Positions 12,518 to 24,038 of a stretch of 64,000 nt of DNA are shown here, one piece after another; the stretch's first letter is position 1, and each line of letters starts with the position of its first letter. The position numbers and the translations under genes were made by a program. The notes beneath the pieces are model-generated. The model did no database searches, was not told the DNA's origin, and saw only the letters and a list, made by a program, of their open reading frames with translations. Source of the stretch: Malus domestica (lineage: Eukaryota > Streptophyta > Magnoliopsida > Rosales > Rosaceae); NCBI RefSeq assembly GCF_042453785.1, contig NC_091661.1, positions 27,023,501 to 27,087,500 of the forward strand, given 5' to 3'.

Positions 12518-12586
12518 TTATACAAGCAGATGGCGAAGAAGGACAATGCAAGGTACAAGAGGCAATGCAGGCAGCTGATGGGAAGG
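12518..12586 (+). pseudogene. Possible host exon split by the Copia insertion
   Basis: An acceptor-like TTTTGCAG ends at 12517. The frame that follows reads LYKQMAKKDNARYKRQ. If the retrotransposon and one copy of its target duplication are ignored, this frame continues beyond 18218 for about 50 more codons, to a TGA near 18345. The K-D-x-A-R-Y pattern is weakly reminiscent of an HMG-box end, but I do not recognise a family. Confidence 0.3.
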
Positions 12587-12793
12587 TGATAGAAAACTTA
12601 TGATTATATTTCTTGATCAATAAGATTACAACAAATGGTTATATATACAACCAATAAACCTATGAAAAATGACAGCTCACCTAACTAATTTACAGCTCAT
12701 GAAAATTAGCCATAATAGAAAAATATCCTCTAAGTTTTATCTTTTACAATATTAATCTTCTAAGTTTTATCTTTTACAATATTAGCCTTAATA
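12587..12793 (-). repeat. 3' LTR of the Copia element
   Basis: It is 207 bp and begins, on the plus strand, TGATAGAAAACTTATG and ends GCCTTAATA. It is preceded by the target duplication GAAGG. It contains the doubled TTCTAAGTTTTATCTTTTAC block. Confidence 0.95.
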
Positions 12794-12806
12794 TCCCCCC
12801 TCAAAC

Positions 12807-13695
12807 TAGGGGTGGGTTCAAAAAACCGAAAACCAAACCGAACTGAAACCGAAAAAACCAAACCGAACCGAACCGAACCGAATTCTTTTGGTTCGGTTCG
12901 GTTTTAGTGATCTAGAAACCAAACCAAACCGAATTAATTAAATTAATTTTTTAATTTAATTATTTGTTTTGGGTATTATTTTCTAAACCCAATTTGTAAG
13001 TTAAAATGTGCTAAACCCAATGTGTTGCCAAACTTTAAGCTCAAAATATTAAAAAAATGCCTATAAAAACTCTAAACCCTAACCTATTATTTCTCCCCCA
13101 TATAAGGTTCCGGAACCAAACCTCCTCCTGAAATACCTACATCCATTTCCATAGTACTGTCTACTTCTGCCCCATCTTTCTTTTTTAAATCTACTCTCAT
13201 ATAATATGAATCCATAAACATTTATTTCGGGTAGATTACTTGGGTAATTTGTGATGGAAAAGAATCCAACACACACTAAATAAATCCACCCACGCATTAC
13301 TTTTACTAATCAAGTTGTCAACATGCAGTTACAAGCAAACAACCCTGATCTTTGAACAACATCATACAATTTAACTTTTCTAAGTCATTTGTACGATTTT
13401 TGTGTTGTGAGGTTGTTAGTTTGGACTTTGGAAGACTTGATTGATGATTTTAGTTCAACTTTAAATGTTTATTTTCATTGTCTTTGATTCTAGTTAGAAT
13501 GCTTATGTTATGATTGTGTTGGATATGTTAAAATTTAAAATTTCAATGTTTTTCATTTTTTGAAAAAAACCAAAAACAAAAAACCGAAACCGAACCGAAA
13601 AAAACCGAAAAAAAATGAACCGAACCGAACCGAAATTTCGATTTGGTTTCAGTTTTGGCAAAAAACTGAACCGATTTAAACCGAACCCACCCCTA
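12807..13695. mobile_element. hAT-type non-autonomous element nested in the Copia element
   Basis: The perfect ends TAGGGGTGGGTTC and GAACCCACCCCTA are flanked by an exact 8-bp target duplication CCTCAAAC (12799-12806 and 13696-13703). Subterminal zones are packed with ACCGAAC/GGTTCGG motifs on both sides, and the centre is AT-rich. No transposase is encoded. It sits between the polypurine tract and the end of the pol frame of the host retrotransposon and adds a TAG stop there, so it arrived after the retrotransposon. Confidence 0.93.
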
Positions 13696-16600
13696 CCTCA
13701 AACTAAACTGAGGGTGGCGAAGAGCAAGTTTGTGCCGGAGAAGATGAAACCGAGTCTTGGACAGAGGCTTTGTGCAAATATCAGCAAGTTGATCTTGTGT
13801 GCAGATGAAATGGACTGAAAGCTCTTTAGACAAAACTTTCTCTCGGATATAGTGGTAATCAAGTTCAACATGCTTGGTCCGAGCATGAAAGACATGATTC
13901 TTAGCAAGATGCAGAGCAGAAATATTGTCACACCAAAGCTTAGGAGGAGAGGGAAGTTGCAGACCAACATCAATCAAAAGCTTGCAGATCCAGGTTAGTT
14001 CAGCAGCAGAATTAGCTAGCGAGCGGTACTCAGCTTCAGTTGAAGAATGGGCCACAGTAGGCTATTTCTTAGCACTCCAGCTAAGTAAAGAGGTACCTAG
14101 AAAGATACAGAAACCACCAGTTGATCGTCGATCCAGGTGACAGCCTGCCCAATCAGCATCAGAAAAGGCATTGATGCTAAGAGGTGTGGCAGTTTTAGAA
14201 AACCACAGACCAAGCTCAAGAGTACCCTTTAGGTACCTAAGAATTCTCTTGACAGTTTGAAGATGTGATTCCCGTCGTTAATGCATGAACTGACACACCA
14301 AGTTGACTGCAAAGGAAAGGTCAGGCTGAGACCAAGTAAGGTATTGCAACCCACCAACAAGAGATCAATATTCCGTGGGATCAGATAAGAAGGGAGACTC
14401 ATGATCCAGAGAAGAAGTGCTGAGGGGAGTTGCACAAGGTTTGGCACCATCCATTTTGGATTTCTGAAGCAGATCCAAAATGTATTTTGTCTGAGAAATA
14501 AAAATACCAAAGGATGATCGTTTTACTTCAATGCCAAGAAAATAGTGAAGAGGGCCCAAATCCTTGATAGGAAACAAAGCACTGAGCTGAGAAATAGTAG
14601 CTTGACAAGCTTGAGCATCATGACCGGTAACAAGGATATCATCAACATATACAAGAATGAATACCAAGGTAGGATCCTTTTTAACAAAAAGAGAATGATC
14701 ATTTTGCGAACCATGGAAACCAAAAGAGGAAAGAGCATAATAGAGTTTCTCATACCATGCCCGAGGGGCTTGTTTGAGCCCATACAAGGATTTGTGCAGT
14801 CGACAAACACGAGTGGGCTTTGTAGGATCTTCAAAGCTAGAAGGCTGAACCATAAACATAGATTCAGAGAGGGTCCCGTGCAGAAAAGCATTGCTGACAT
14901 CCAATTGATTGAGAAACCAATTGAATTGAGCTGCCATAGTAAGAAGTAACTGAATAGTGACAGGTTTTACAACTGGACTGAAAGTCTCTGTATAATCTAA
15001 ACCTTGTTGTTAATGAAACCCTTTGGCAACAAGCCGGGCTTTGTACCGGGCAATAGTACCATCGGGGTTCCTCTTGATGCGGAAAACCCATTTGCAACCT
15101 ACCAAGTTTTGAGAGGGCTGGGATGTAACAAGAGACCAAGTCCCAGTGTTGAGCAATGCATTGTACCCTTCCTGCATAGCCTGTCGCCAATGAGAGTGTT
15201 TGGAGGCTTGTAAGTATGTATGAAGAATATAGTCTAGGGATAGAGAAGAGGGAAGATGATGTTTGGTGGCTATGTAGGCTTTAGGCTTATGAATCCCAGA
15301 TTTAGAGCGGGTTTGCATAAAGTGATTATTAACCGGAGGTGAAGAAGGGTGAGGAACTTGAGGTGGTAGAGAAGGGGAAGAGGGTGGAGAAGAAGGGGGT
15401 GCAGGATTAGGATTAGAAGAAGAGGAAGAAAGGGACTGAGACAAAGATGTGGGAACAGGATTGGTAAAGGTTAAAGATGTGGGAATGGGATTGGGACAGG
15501 TACTTAGAGGGGGAGACAGAGAGGGAGAAGTGGGAATGTGATGAAAAGGAAAGTGGAGTTCATCAAAAAGCACATGACGGGAGACATAAATCCTTCGAGT
15601 AACAACATCGTGACACTTGTAACCTTTATGTTGCAAACTGTACCCCAAAAATACACAAGGCTGACTTTTCGGATCAAGTTTCGAGTGAACATAAGGTTTT
15701 AACTAGGGAAAGCACTTGCAGCCAAATATTTTGAGCGTATGATAATCCGGAGATTTTTGAAAAAGAGATTCCCAAGGAGAACACTTTAAGGTAGTGGGAA
15801 GCCGATTAATCAAATATATAGCTGTAGCAAAGGCATCAATCCAAAATTCATGGGGAACTTTAGAGGCAGCAAGAAGGGTTCTTACGGTCTCAACGATATG
15901 TCTGTGCTTCATTTCAGCACAACCATTCTGTTCCGAGGTGTGGGGACAGGTAAGTTGATGTATGATACCATGTGTTTTCAAGAAACTGGAGAACTGAGTA
16001 CTGGTAAATTCCCCACCATAATCGGATCGCAGAGTCACAATCTTAGTGCACAGAAGATTCTCAACCATTGATTTGAATTGAGTAAACACAATGAAAGCTT
16101 CAGACTTCTATTTAAGTGGAAAGAACCAACAATATTTGGAGAAGTCGTCAACAAAAATGATATAGTATTGGAAACCTTGAACAGAACTAACTGGTGATGG
16201 TCCCTATATATCAGTATGTAAAAGCTCCAAAGGCTTGCTTGATGAACAAGAAACATAAGGAAATGGTAATTTTGAACATTTTCCCATTGCACAACTGGAA
16301 CACAAAGACTGAAGGGAACTACCAGTGAAAGAAATACAAAAAGTGGAAGCAATCTTATTCATTATTCTAGATGAAGGATGGCCTAATCTTTGATGCCATA
16401 TAGCCTGAGAAGCCTTGGATGTTGCTGCAAAAGCATGTTGAGTACCAGTAGTAGGAAAGGGATAGAATCCGTCGCGTACAGGTCCGTTAAAAAGCACATT
16501 CTCCGAAGAAAGGTCCTTCACAAAAAAGTGGAAAGGATACAGATGAACTGAGCATTGATTATCAAGAATGAATTTGTTGGCAGAAAGCAAATCTTGCTTT

Positions 16601-17886
16601 AATGCAGGAACATGTAAAACATTCTTAAGATCAAAACAGTGAGTATTAGTAGAGACACGAGAAGAGCCAAGATGAAGAATAGGCAAACCTTTGCCATCGC
16701 CAATGTAGACCTGTTCAGGACCAGAGTAGGATTCAAGATTTTGCCGTTTGGCATAGGAGTTTGTCATGTGAGAAGAAGCTCCAGAATCAAGCAACCAAGT
16801 GTGTTGAGATAGAGAGGTAGTAGCACAGAAAGCAGATTGGGATGGAGCACCAAAATTAGGGTTAAGGCGCTGAAAACACTCCATAGCTTCATGGTCAAAT
16901 TGCTTGCAAACTTGACAAGTCAGTCTTCTACCAGAAGGAAAGGAATTGGAATTGTTGTTGAATCTGAAGCCACGATTTTGAGAATACCGCTGATTATTAG
17001 GCCTGGTGTAGTGATTATGTTGATTGTTACCCTTGAAATTTCCTTGATTCTATGAATTTCGGAGATGCGAGCCACGACCTTGATTGGAGGAACTCTGAGC
17101 AATGTAAGCCTGAGAATTGGGAGGATCAGTAGGTGTAGGCAAAATACCAGTATAAGTATTGAAGGCTTAGATCGGTGCAGAGGAAAATTTCTTCTGATTT
17201 TCGATCTGAATTTCTTTGCTCAACAAAAGACCGTGTAGTTCATCAAGAGTTATAGAACCGACTCGGAATTGAACAGCATCAACAAATGAGTCAAATTCAG
17301 GAGGTAAACCATGAAGTGTGATAGAAATTAACTCAGAATCATCAACCGGAGCACCAGTATTGGCTAAAGCGTCAGTAATTTCTTCAATTCGTTGAAGAAA
17401 CAAGGCGGCGGAGGACTCGCCTTTGGTAATGGTGCGAAGCCGAGATCGGAGCTCATGAATGTGAGAGTGCGACGCCGTCGCAAGTCTTGATTCAAGTTTA
17501 GACCAGAGCTCGTGAGATGAATTGACACCAACAGTATAAGGAATCAATGAATCAGAAAGAGTCGAATTTATCCATATTAGGATATTCTGATCATTTTCAT
17601 ACCAAGAAACAAAATCAGGATTCAAGGTAGAAGTGCGATTTCCAGAGGAATCACAGAGGTACTTCGGTGGAGCCAACTGAGATCCATCGACAATATCGAT
17701 GAGATTGTAGCGCTAGAAGATCGGAGCAAAGAGCGCACTCCAGGTGAGATAGTTGGTGGTAGTGAGCTTAATCAGCACCATTGAACCAATATTCTGGATA
17801 GTAATGGAAGAAGGTGACGAAGAAACGGCTGGAGAAGGAGGAGAAAGAGAGACATTATTAGAGGAAGGAGATGCAGACGCCGCCAT
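13696..17886 (-). pseudogene. Copia gag-pol polyprotein, broken by in-frame stops
   Basis: It starts at the ATG at 17884-17886. All recognisable pieces lie in one frame. Gag spans about 17886-17160, and a CCHC knuckle (CQVCKQFDHEAMEC) lies near 16890-16915. The protease motif WLLDSGASSHM is near 16790, followed by the pre-integrase HQRLGHPSS. The integrase core (LRSDYGGEF, TSEQNGCAE) spans about 16200-15700. Reverse transcriptase has SLYGLKQAPRAWY and YVDD near 14650. RNase H (SSTEAEYRSLA, LWCDN) ends about 13700. Ten premature stops were counted, and none is a frameshift. They are absent from relatives, so the protein is not made in full. Confidence 0.92.
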
Positions 17887-18006
17887 TGATGACGATTAAC
17901 CTGTGAATCCAATTAGGGTTACGATTTGGGGAAGAAAGAGGCGATGCGAAAGCAGTTTAGGGAAAAGATTGAGCGAGAGTCGTGAGACAGATGACGAGAG
18001 ATACCA

Positions 18007-18213
18007 TGATAGAAAACTTATGATTATATTTCTTGATCAATAAGATTGCAACAGATGGTTATATATACAACCCATAAACCTATGAAAAATGACAGCTCAC
18101 CTAACTAATTTACATCTCATGAAAATTAGCCATAACAGAAAAATATCTTCTAAGTTTTATCTTTTACAATATTAATCTTCTAAGTTTTTTCTTTTACAAT
18201 ATTAGCCTTAATA
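18007..18213 (-). repeat. 5' LTR of the Copia element
   Basis: It is 207 bp and near-identical to 12587-12793. It is followed on the plus strand by the target duplication GAAGG. The primer-binding site lies just inside, at 18000-18006 (GATACCA, i.e. TGGTATC on the minus strand). Confidence 0.95.
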
Positions 18214-19140
18214 GAAGGCCGCTCGTGGCACTGCAAAACAATCACGAGGATAACACAAGATGCAGATTCAAGAATGGCTTCCAGATGATTTATTATTTTA
18301 CGGATTTTTCTAGTTTTTTTCTTCAGTTCTTGTTTTCTTCTTGACATGAATAATGAGATGATTTTTGCATAATATTGTAATGTAAGTGATAAATATGCAT
18401 TTTCCTTGTTAATTGTGTTGTGGACTTGCATTTTTCGTATACAAAACAGGAGAACGAAAACAGATGACGAAAATCACAAGGAGAATATCTTCTTCAGCTT
18501 AAGTTTTTACTTGTTGTGAGCTGTGGTTCCTGCAGAAAACAAAATTACAAGAAGACAACCAAACCAAATTGGAAGCATTAACGATCATGTGCACCTGTCT
18601 CAACTTGCAAGCAAGAATCGGACATGATTTCGAGGTACTACCTCCGTGATGTGGCCAATACTTCGCAGTATGATGAGAGAATATACAATCGATTACATGT
18701 TGCAAGGGAGAGAGATTATCTCAACTATCTCATGTTCTATATTCTTTTGTGTTTATCTCTTTTGTCATGTAAGAATATACAACCGATAACAAAACAAATT
18801 CTCTCGACTTTTTTGGCACACCAGCTCTTAAAATATCCAGCTTGGACTGTACAAGGTGGGGTTATTGGGTTCAGATCAATGGTTTGGTATGTTTTTCTCT
18901 TACCCATGTTTAGTCTTGACAAAAAAAAGTTGTTTCGTTTCCTTTTTCCTTTATCTCCTCCTCCACCTCCTTACCCATTGCTTTTGGATAGAAAAAACAG
19001 CTCGTAAATTTTAAATTTTTTAAGAAATTTAAATGAACAGAAATGATCAATGACAAAATTTAAAAGTATGGAGGTTCTTAACAACCTTTGGTTGTTTATT
19101 TAAATTATACTTTTGAGGTGTAATACCAGCAGCCGAATCT

Positions 19141-19310
19141 GGATTCTCTTTGTGAGGATCCCGGAGATCCATGAATTGTATCTGTTCATCGTACATCGTG
19201 TGGTCAGATTTCGTCAGATACTGTTTGTATTCAATTTTAAATAATAAAATTTAAAATAGTTTCTGACCGCACGATGTACGATGAACAGACACGATACACG
19301 AATTCTTGGA
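19141..19310. mobile_element. MITE family B, copy 2, with a 25-bp near-perfect hairpin
   Basis: The arms at 19183-19207 and 19263-19287 (TGTTCATCGTACATCGTG then (T/C)GGTCAG) match at 24 of 25 bases around an AT-rich loop. Outer ends GGATTCTCTTTG and CGAATTCTTGGA continue the inversion more loosely. Related copies are at 2042-2242 and 53632-53818. Confidence 0.7.
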
Positions 19311-19565
19311 TGTAAAGTTTGCCTTTGTCCTACATTCTTTCATGGAAAGAGAGTAATGGGGTCGGGCCGGGACTCATGGAATCTTGACTACCTCTCTGTG
19401 ATTGGTTTGTGTAGGATTTCAGTGGAGGACCAACTTTCCTTCAACACAGCCTTGACGTAGGGGGCAAGGGTTTCTAACACTCATTTACCATTGTTAACTA
19501 GTTAAATAACATTTTTCTCAATGGTCTAGTACAATGGTTTAGTCATCGTTTTTTTTAAGGAATAA

Positions 19566-19915
19566 CTAAAATTTCGACGATTCCAACTCTTTGACCATTT
19601 TCCAACTCTTTGACCATTTTCTATATTAAAACGATATGTTACGCTAGGTTATTTTATTCACATTAATATATGTGGATAACTTTCACGTTATAGATAAGTA
19701 AAAAACTCATTAAAATGAGTTATTTCAAACATATAAATGTATAAAATTTCTACAATTCTAACTCTTTAACAATTTTCTATACCAAAATGATCTTATATAT
19801 ATGTTACGCTCGGTTAGTTTATTCGCTACAACATATGTGGATTTTTTTTCACGTTATAGATAAGTAAAAGACTCATTAAAATGAGTTATTTCAAACATAT
19901 ATATGTTGTAGCATA
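19566..19915. repeat. Tandem duplication, about 170-bp unit, 2 copies
   Basis: Shared landmarks are TTACGCT(A/C)GGTTA, CATATGTGGAT, CACGTTATAGATAAGTAAAA and ACTCATTAAAATGAGTTATT (itself a palindrome). Each recurs at an offset of about 170 bp. Confidence 0.8.
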
Positions 19916-20352
19916 TTTTGATTAGGTCAGTTAGTCAAGATAATATTCTCATCCTTCACACAAAAGTTTGAATTTTCTCTCCGTAAATTAAAATAGCTAG
20001 TTTAAAATATGTTATGTAAAAAAATTGTGGCTAAGTTAATAACCTCAAACCTCTGAGAAATTCCTTAAAGGATCCAACAAAATTGGTTTCAATGAAGCAA
20101 GTCGTCTTCTAGACTCGATGGAAAAGAGAAGGGTTGAAATTGAAATCCGAATTAAGTAGACCACACTTGTTCCAATCTGACCAAGACTTAGTCAAATTTG
20201 CATATTTTCCAAATTTTGTACCGTGTAAAATAAACATAAATACCTTTGAACAATTTCTGTATCTTTTTCATGAAGCACCAACTCAGAAGAAGCCTCACAA
20301 AAGCAGCTTATATTCACAACACTTTTAAATTTCCCCACCACCACCATATAGC

Positions 20353-22964
20353 ATGTTAGAATCCAAACCAACCCAAAAAAACCAAAAGCTGCAAGAACCA
20401 GAATCCATGGAAGAAATCATTTCTTTAATCCTCCATGGATGCATGTTGGCCGGAAAGCTTAAAGAAACCTTACCCAACTTGGCCACCCAACCTGACTTAC
20501 TCTCCAATTCTTTGGAAGAAATCACAAAGATTTTTGGTTCAGCAAAAGAAAGGGTTTTACATAGTCAAGGCTCAAGTACTACTTCATATCTTCACAACCT
20601 ATTAACACTTGAGCACCAGCAGATTGGAACAAGTGTTGAACAATGGCTGAGGTCTAATACGCAGGCAATGGATATAATCCAAACCCAACTAGCAGCTGAT
20701 CGAAACGAAGCAAAGGTCAGTGGCGGCGTTGATGTCCGGGTTTCGGAGGCGGCAGTTGGGGGTTTTCAGGCAGCGGCTGCTGTGTCAGCTTCTAACGTGA
20801 ACATTGCGTCATCAAGCACACAAAGACCGCGACGAAGGTATGTGTATTTACGAATTTATTTGAGAGCTTAGATTATGTGATTATTTTGTAACATGATCTT
20901 AATTTGTGCATGTATACGTAAAAACATTGTCTTGAATTATCGTCACACAAACAATAAAACTCTATAAAAGATTATTGCCTTGTGTGTGCACGACCAGAGA
21001 TTTTTTAGAGTGACCGAAACATGAGGTGGTACACCACGCAACACTATACAAATGGTGAAATATGTGTGTTAAAAAAATTAGTAACTTAAAGTATAAAATT
21101 TATCACCACTTACATAAAAACATGTGGTGTACTACCCGTATTCTAGTCACAATAAAAAATTTCTCGTGCACGACGGTTGAACAACACACGTGTAATCAGT
21201 ACTGTATTTGATATTATTTATCGAGAATGTACTAATAGCTTATACATATATTTTGTTGGCGACAATTATATCAACACATTATCAATAAAAACAGACGTAT
21301 GTTCCACAATTAGAGTATGAAAGTACAAATACGATAACTTTGCTAAGAAGAAAGAAGGAAAATGTGTTGAAAGCAGAAGAGAGCATTTCCAAGCTGCTTC
21401 TTAGAAAATGACCCCAATAAAGCATATAAAGTTCTTTCCTATTTGTTTTCTAATCATATTATTTTATGTTCATTTTGTTTACTTAAATAGGAAAGATCAA
21501 GGGGTAATTAACAAAATAACAGTGCCAGCACCAAGGATTGGAAACACTGAAATCCCACCAGAAGATGGCTTCACCTGGAGAAAATACGGCCAAAAGGAGA
21601 TCATGAACAGCAAATTCCCAAGGTAATTAATTTGACCATAACCATATAGATTAAGGTTAATTATATCTTGTTTGACACTTTCAATTCAAAGATTTGCAAC
21701 GTTCTTCTACTTCTACTTCATCTTAGTGGGTTGGCCACGCTCAGGCATGCCATATATGCTAGATATTGGAGCCCTTTTGGTCAAATTGGTATAATTATTT
21801 AGTGTCATTTTATCATGGAAATATTGAAATATTCATGGCGTTGACCAGAATTGACTTGGTCAGCAATCAATCAGTTTTAATTCGAATTTGGCAAACGGTC
21901 CTTAATTTGTTCTTATGACCAATTGCTGCTTAGTAAATGGGAAGACCCCTGCCCAGAGTGGAGCCTTCACTTAAGAATGTTCAATTAGTCCTATTCTCTA
22001 AAATCAAATGTTGGGTAAGAGTTTACTTATAATTACTTTACTAGGGTAGCCTATGATAAATGTTATGACAACGAGATTAGCATGTGACGGGTGATAGGTT
22101 CTTTGTCTTTATAGTTTGACACTTGAAGTGTTTACATAAAAAAAATAAAAAAAAACTAATGAAAATGACTTGAAAACTTTGAGTTTTAACGATAAGGACA
22201 AAATAAAGGGTAAGATGAATAGTATCATGATTGATTTTTTAGTGTAAAAATATGGTTTTTCGTTTAAATGAACAGTAATAGAAGTTTTTAAAGTTTTTTT
22301 TTAAAAAACTCATCACTTGCCAACCGTTAATGTCTGTGCCACAACAATTAAGTGTCACTATAGATGCACCCATCAAAAGTTGTACAATTGCCCTGCTAAC
22401 TGTCAATGTCGGTGCCATAAGTTCTTTGTCTTTTATCTTTGAAACGATACTTTGTGTTTTTACTGACTGATTATATCTTGTTTCTTTTCCAGGGGTTACT
22501 ATAGATGCACCCATCAAAAGCTGTACAATTGCCCAGCCAAGAAGCAAGTCCAGAGGCTGGACAATGATCCCTTAACATTTGAGGTAATGTACAGAGGTGA
22601 ACATACATGCCACATGTCAGCCACTGCACCTTCAACTCTACCACCACCAACAGCAGACCATCAAATTCCACAAGATCATCTGTCAGCAACCACTGAGCCT
22701 CCAACATCTCTATGGCTTTCCATGGACTTTAACCCTATTAGACAAGGAGGCAGCAGCAGTGGTATGATCGGTGGCCGTGGCAGTGGTCGTGGCAGCGGTG
22801 ATGACGTTGGAACATCCACCGGCACACGTTATGGTAAAGAAGTTGACTTTCCTGTGATGGATTTGGCCGATACTATGTTTAATTCAGGCAGCAGCAGCAG
22901 TAGCATGGATTTTATTTTCAATTCTGCAGAACATAGATGGGAGTCAGATGACAAGAAAAATTGA
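20353..22964 (+). CDS. WRKY55: Group III WRKY transcription factor, WRKY55-like, 362 aa
   Basis: Exons are 20353-20837, 21491-21622 and 22493-22964. Introns are GT-AG and the total is 363 codons including TGA. The DNA-binding domain begins in exon 2 (DGFTWRKYGQKEIMNSKFPR). It ends in exon 3 (GYYRCTHQKLYNCPAKKQV to GEHTC), so the zinc finger is C-x7-C...H-x-C, the group III signature. The intron falls after PR as in other group III genes. The N-terminus EEIISLILHGCMLAGKLKET is a helix typical of this clade. The C-terminus has a glycine/serine-rich part and acidic residues. The product should be a nuclear factor binding W-boxes (TTGAC) in defence or senescence programmes. An in-frame ATG at 20407 (MEEIIS) is an alternative start. 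The neighbour in tail-to-tail orientation is another group III WRKY. Confidence 0.92.
22152..22285 (-). mobile_element. MITE family C, copy 1, inside WRKY55 intron 2
   Basis: The block TTTAACGATAAGGACAAAAT, AAAGGGTAA, then TGATTGATTTTTTAGTG is the reverse of the blocks at 30470-30620 and, more diverged, 39211-39345. It has no ORF. It lies between exon 2 and exon 3 without touching the splice sites. Confidence 0.6.
22354..22395 (+). repeat. Duplicated piece of WRKY55 exon 3 within intron 2
   Basis: This intronic segment repeats, with a few changes, the first 40 or so bases of exon 3 (22494-22536), including ACTATAGATGCACCCATCAA. That is the part coding for the first zinc ligands (YYRCTHQKLYNC). 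It stops abruptly on both sides and lacks a good acceptor before it, so it is unlikely to be spliced in. Confidence 0.8.
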
Positions 22965-24038
22965 GATCACTAGGCAGGAAATGCTAGTACTTTGGCCGGC
23001 AGGTCAATTTTCTTTATATTGTTGTTTAGCCAATGAAAAGACCATAGGAGCTAATTAACAAAATTAATCTGAGTCAGTCATCCTAATCTTCTAAGAAGGT
23101 TAACTACAGTAATTTCAAACTCTGTAAACTTTTTTTTTTCTGGTCAATAGTTATTTGCAAACTTTATTTATGTATTTCGAAAAATGATATTTTAAAGTGT
23201 TTTAACGTTCAAGGATAGTGATTTAGGTTCAAAAGCAAGAAAATGAGCACATTGCCCTAACATATTGGTTGTATTTTTGTTAATTTTTGAAGTGTATACT
23301 ATATTCAATTATGTTATGTGCATGCCTACTACTTTCCATGACAAGTTTGGAATTAAGATACTTTATTTTACGAGGGCAATAATTTAAACTTAGATGTGAG
23401 ATGAAACATATATATTATTCTAGTCAATTAATTGAATTCACATGTGGCTAGTTTAAACTTTTAAAAGTGTGCAATGTGATAATTCATGTTATTTTGTAAG
23501 CCTAATTCTTTTTAGGGCCTAAGTTTGGAACCATAATGTAAACTTAACTTAATTCTTTATTACTTTATGATTGATGCGATCGTCAAAGAATTTTTTGTCT
23601 ACCGCCACAAATTAGGGTTTTCTTTTTCTCGTCTATAATACCACTTTATGACTAATGCAACCGTTAAAAGAATGTTTGTTTGTCACCGTAAATTAGGGTT
23701 TTCTTTTTCTCAGTCAACAATATCACTTTACGACTAATGTGATCGTTAAGAAATTTTTGTCCACCACCACAACTTAGGATTTCCTTTTTCTCATCAACAA
23801 TATCACTAGATCAATAACTAATCGGTTGATATTTGTGTAGATAAGTAGCATTGCACTAAGTTCGTTTCATGCATAAAGATATGACACCGAATATTTCAAC
23901 TTCAATCAACATTAAGCTTTTTCCAACTCAAACGGATTATGAACAACATTATTAGGAAAATGCCTTGAGCGACACATCAAACCTAGCTATTACAAGAAGC
24001 TAACAAAAAGTAGCATCAAATCCATCACTGCGAGGAGT
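22965..24038. other. Spacer between the two convergent WRKY genes
   Basis: It holds the 3' UTRs of both genes. The middle is AT-rich with no ORF of note. A three-unit tandem repeat lies at 23565-23810. Confidence 0.5.
23565..23810. repeat. Tandem repeat, about 80-bp unit, 3 copies
   Basis: Each unit runs from ATGACTAATGC(A/G)ACCGTTAA or similar through TTTTTGTC(C/T)ACC, AATTAGGGTTTTC, TTTTTCTC and ATATCAC. Units begin near 23568, 23648 and 23728. Confidence 0.8.

Larger units (their letters stand above)
12587..18213 (-). mobile_element. Copia-type LTR retrotransposon, complete but decayed
   Basis: Two 207-bp LTRs (12587-12793 and 18007-18213) are flanked by the same 5-bp target duplication GAAGG (12582-12586 and 18214-18218). 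Read on the minus strand, the 5' LTR is followed directly by TGGTATC, the start of an initiator-Met tRNA primer site. GAGGGGGGA precedes the 3' LTR as the polypurine tract. The order gag, zinc knuckle, protease, integrase, reverse transcriptase, RNase H is that of Copia. Without the nested hAT element it is about 4.7 kb. By eye the LTRs differ at about 7 of 207 positions, so the insertion is fairly young. Confidence 0.95.
18219..20352. other. Upstream flank of the WRKY55-type gene
   Basis: No gene is supported. It contains a family B MITE (19141-19310) and a duplicated AT-rich block (19566-19915). The two TTGACC W-box cores at 19591-19596 and 19610-19615 lie about 740-760 bp before the WRKY start codon. 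A further GTCAA lies near 20191. Confidence 0.45.

Noticed and set aside
18000..18006. Possible tRNA remnant
   Set aside because: TGGTATC here, and TTTGGTATCAAAG near 33180, are primer-binding sites matching only the tRNA 3' end.
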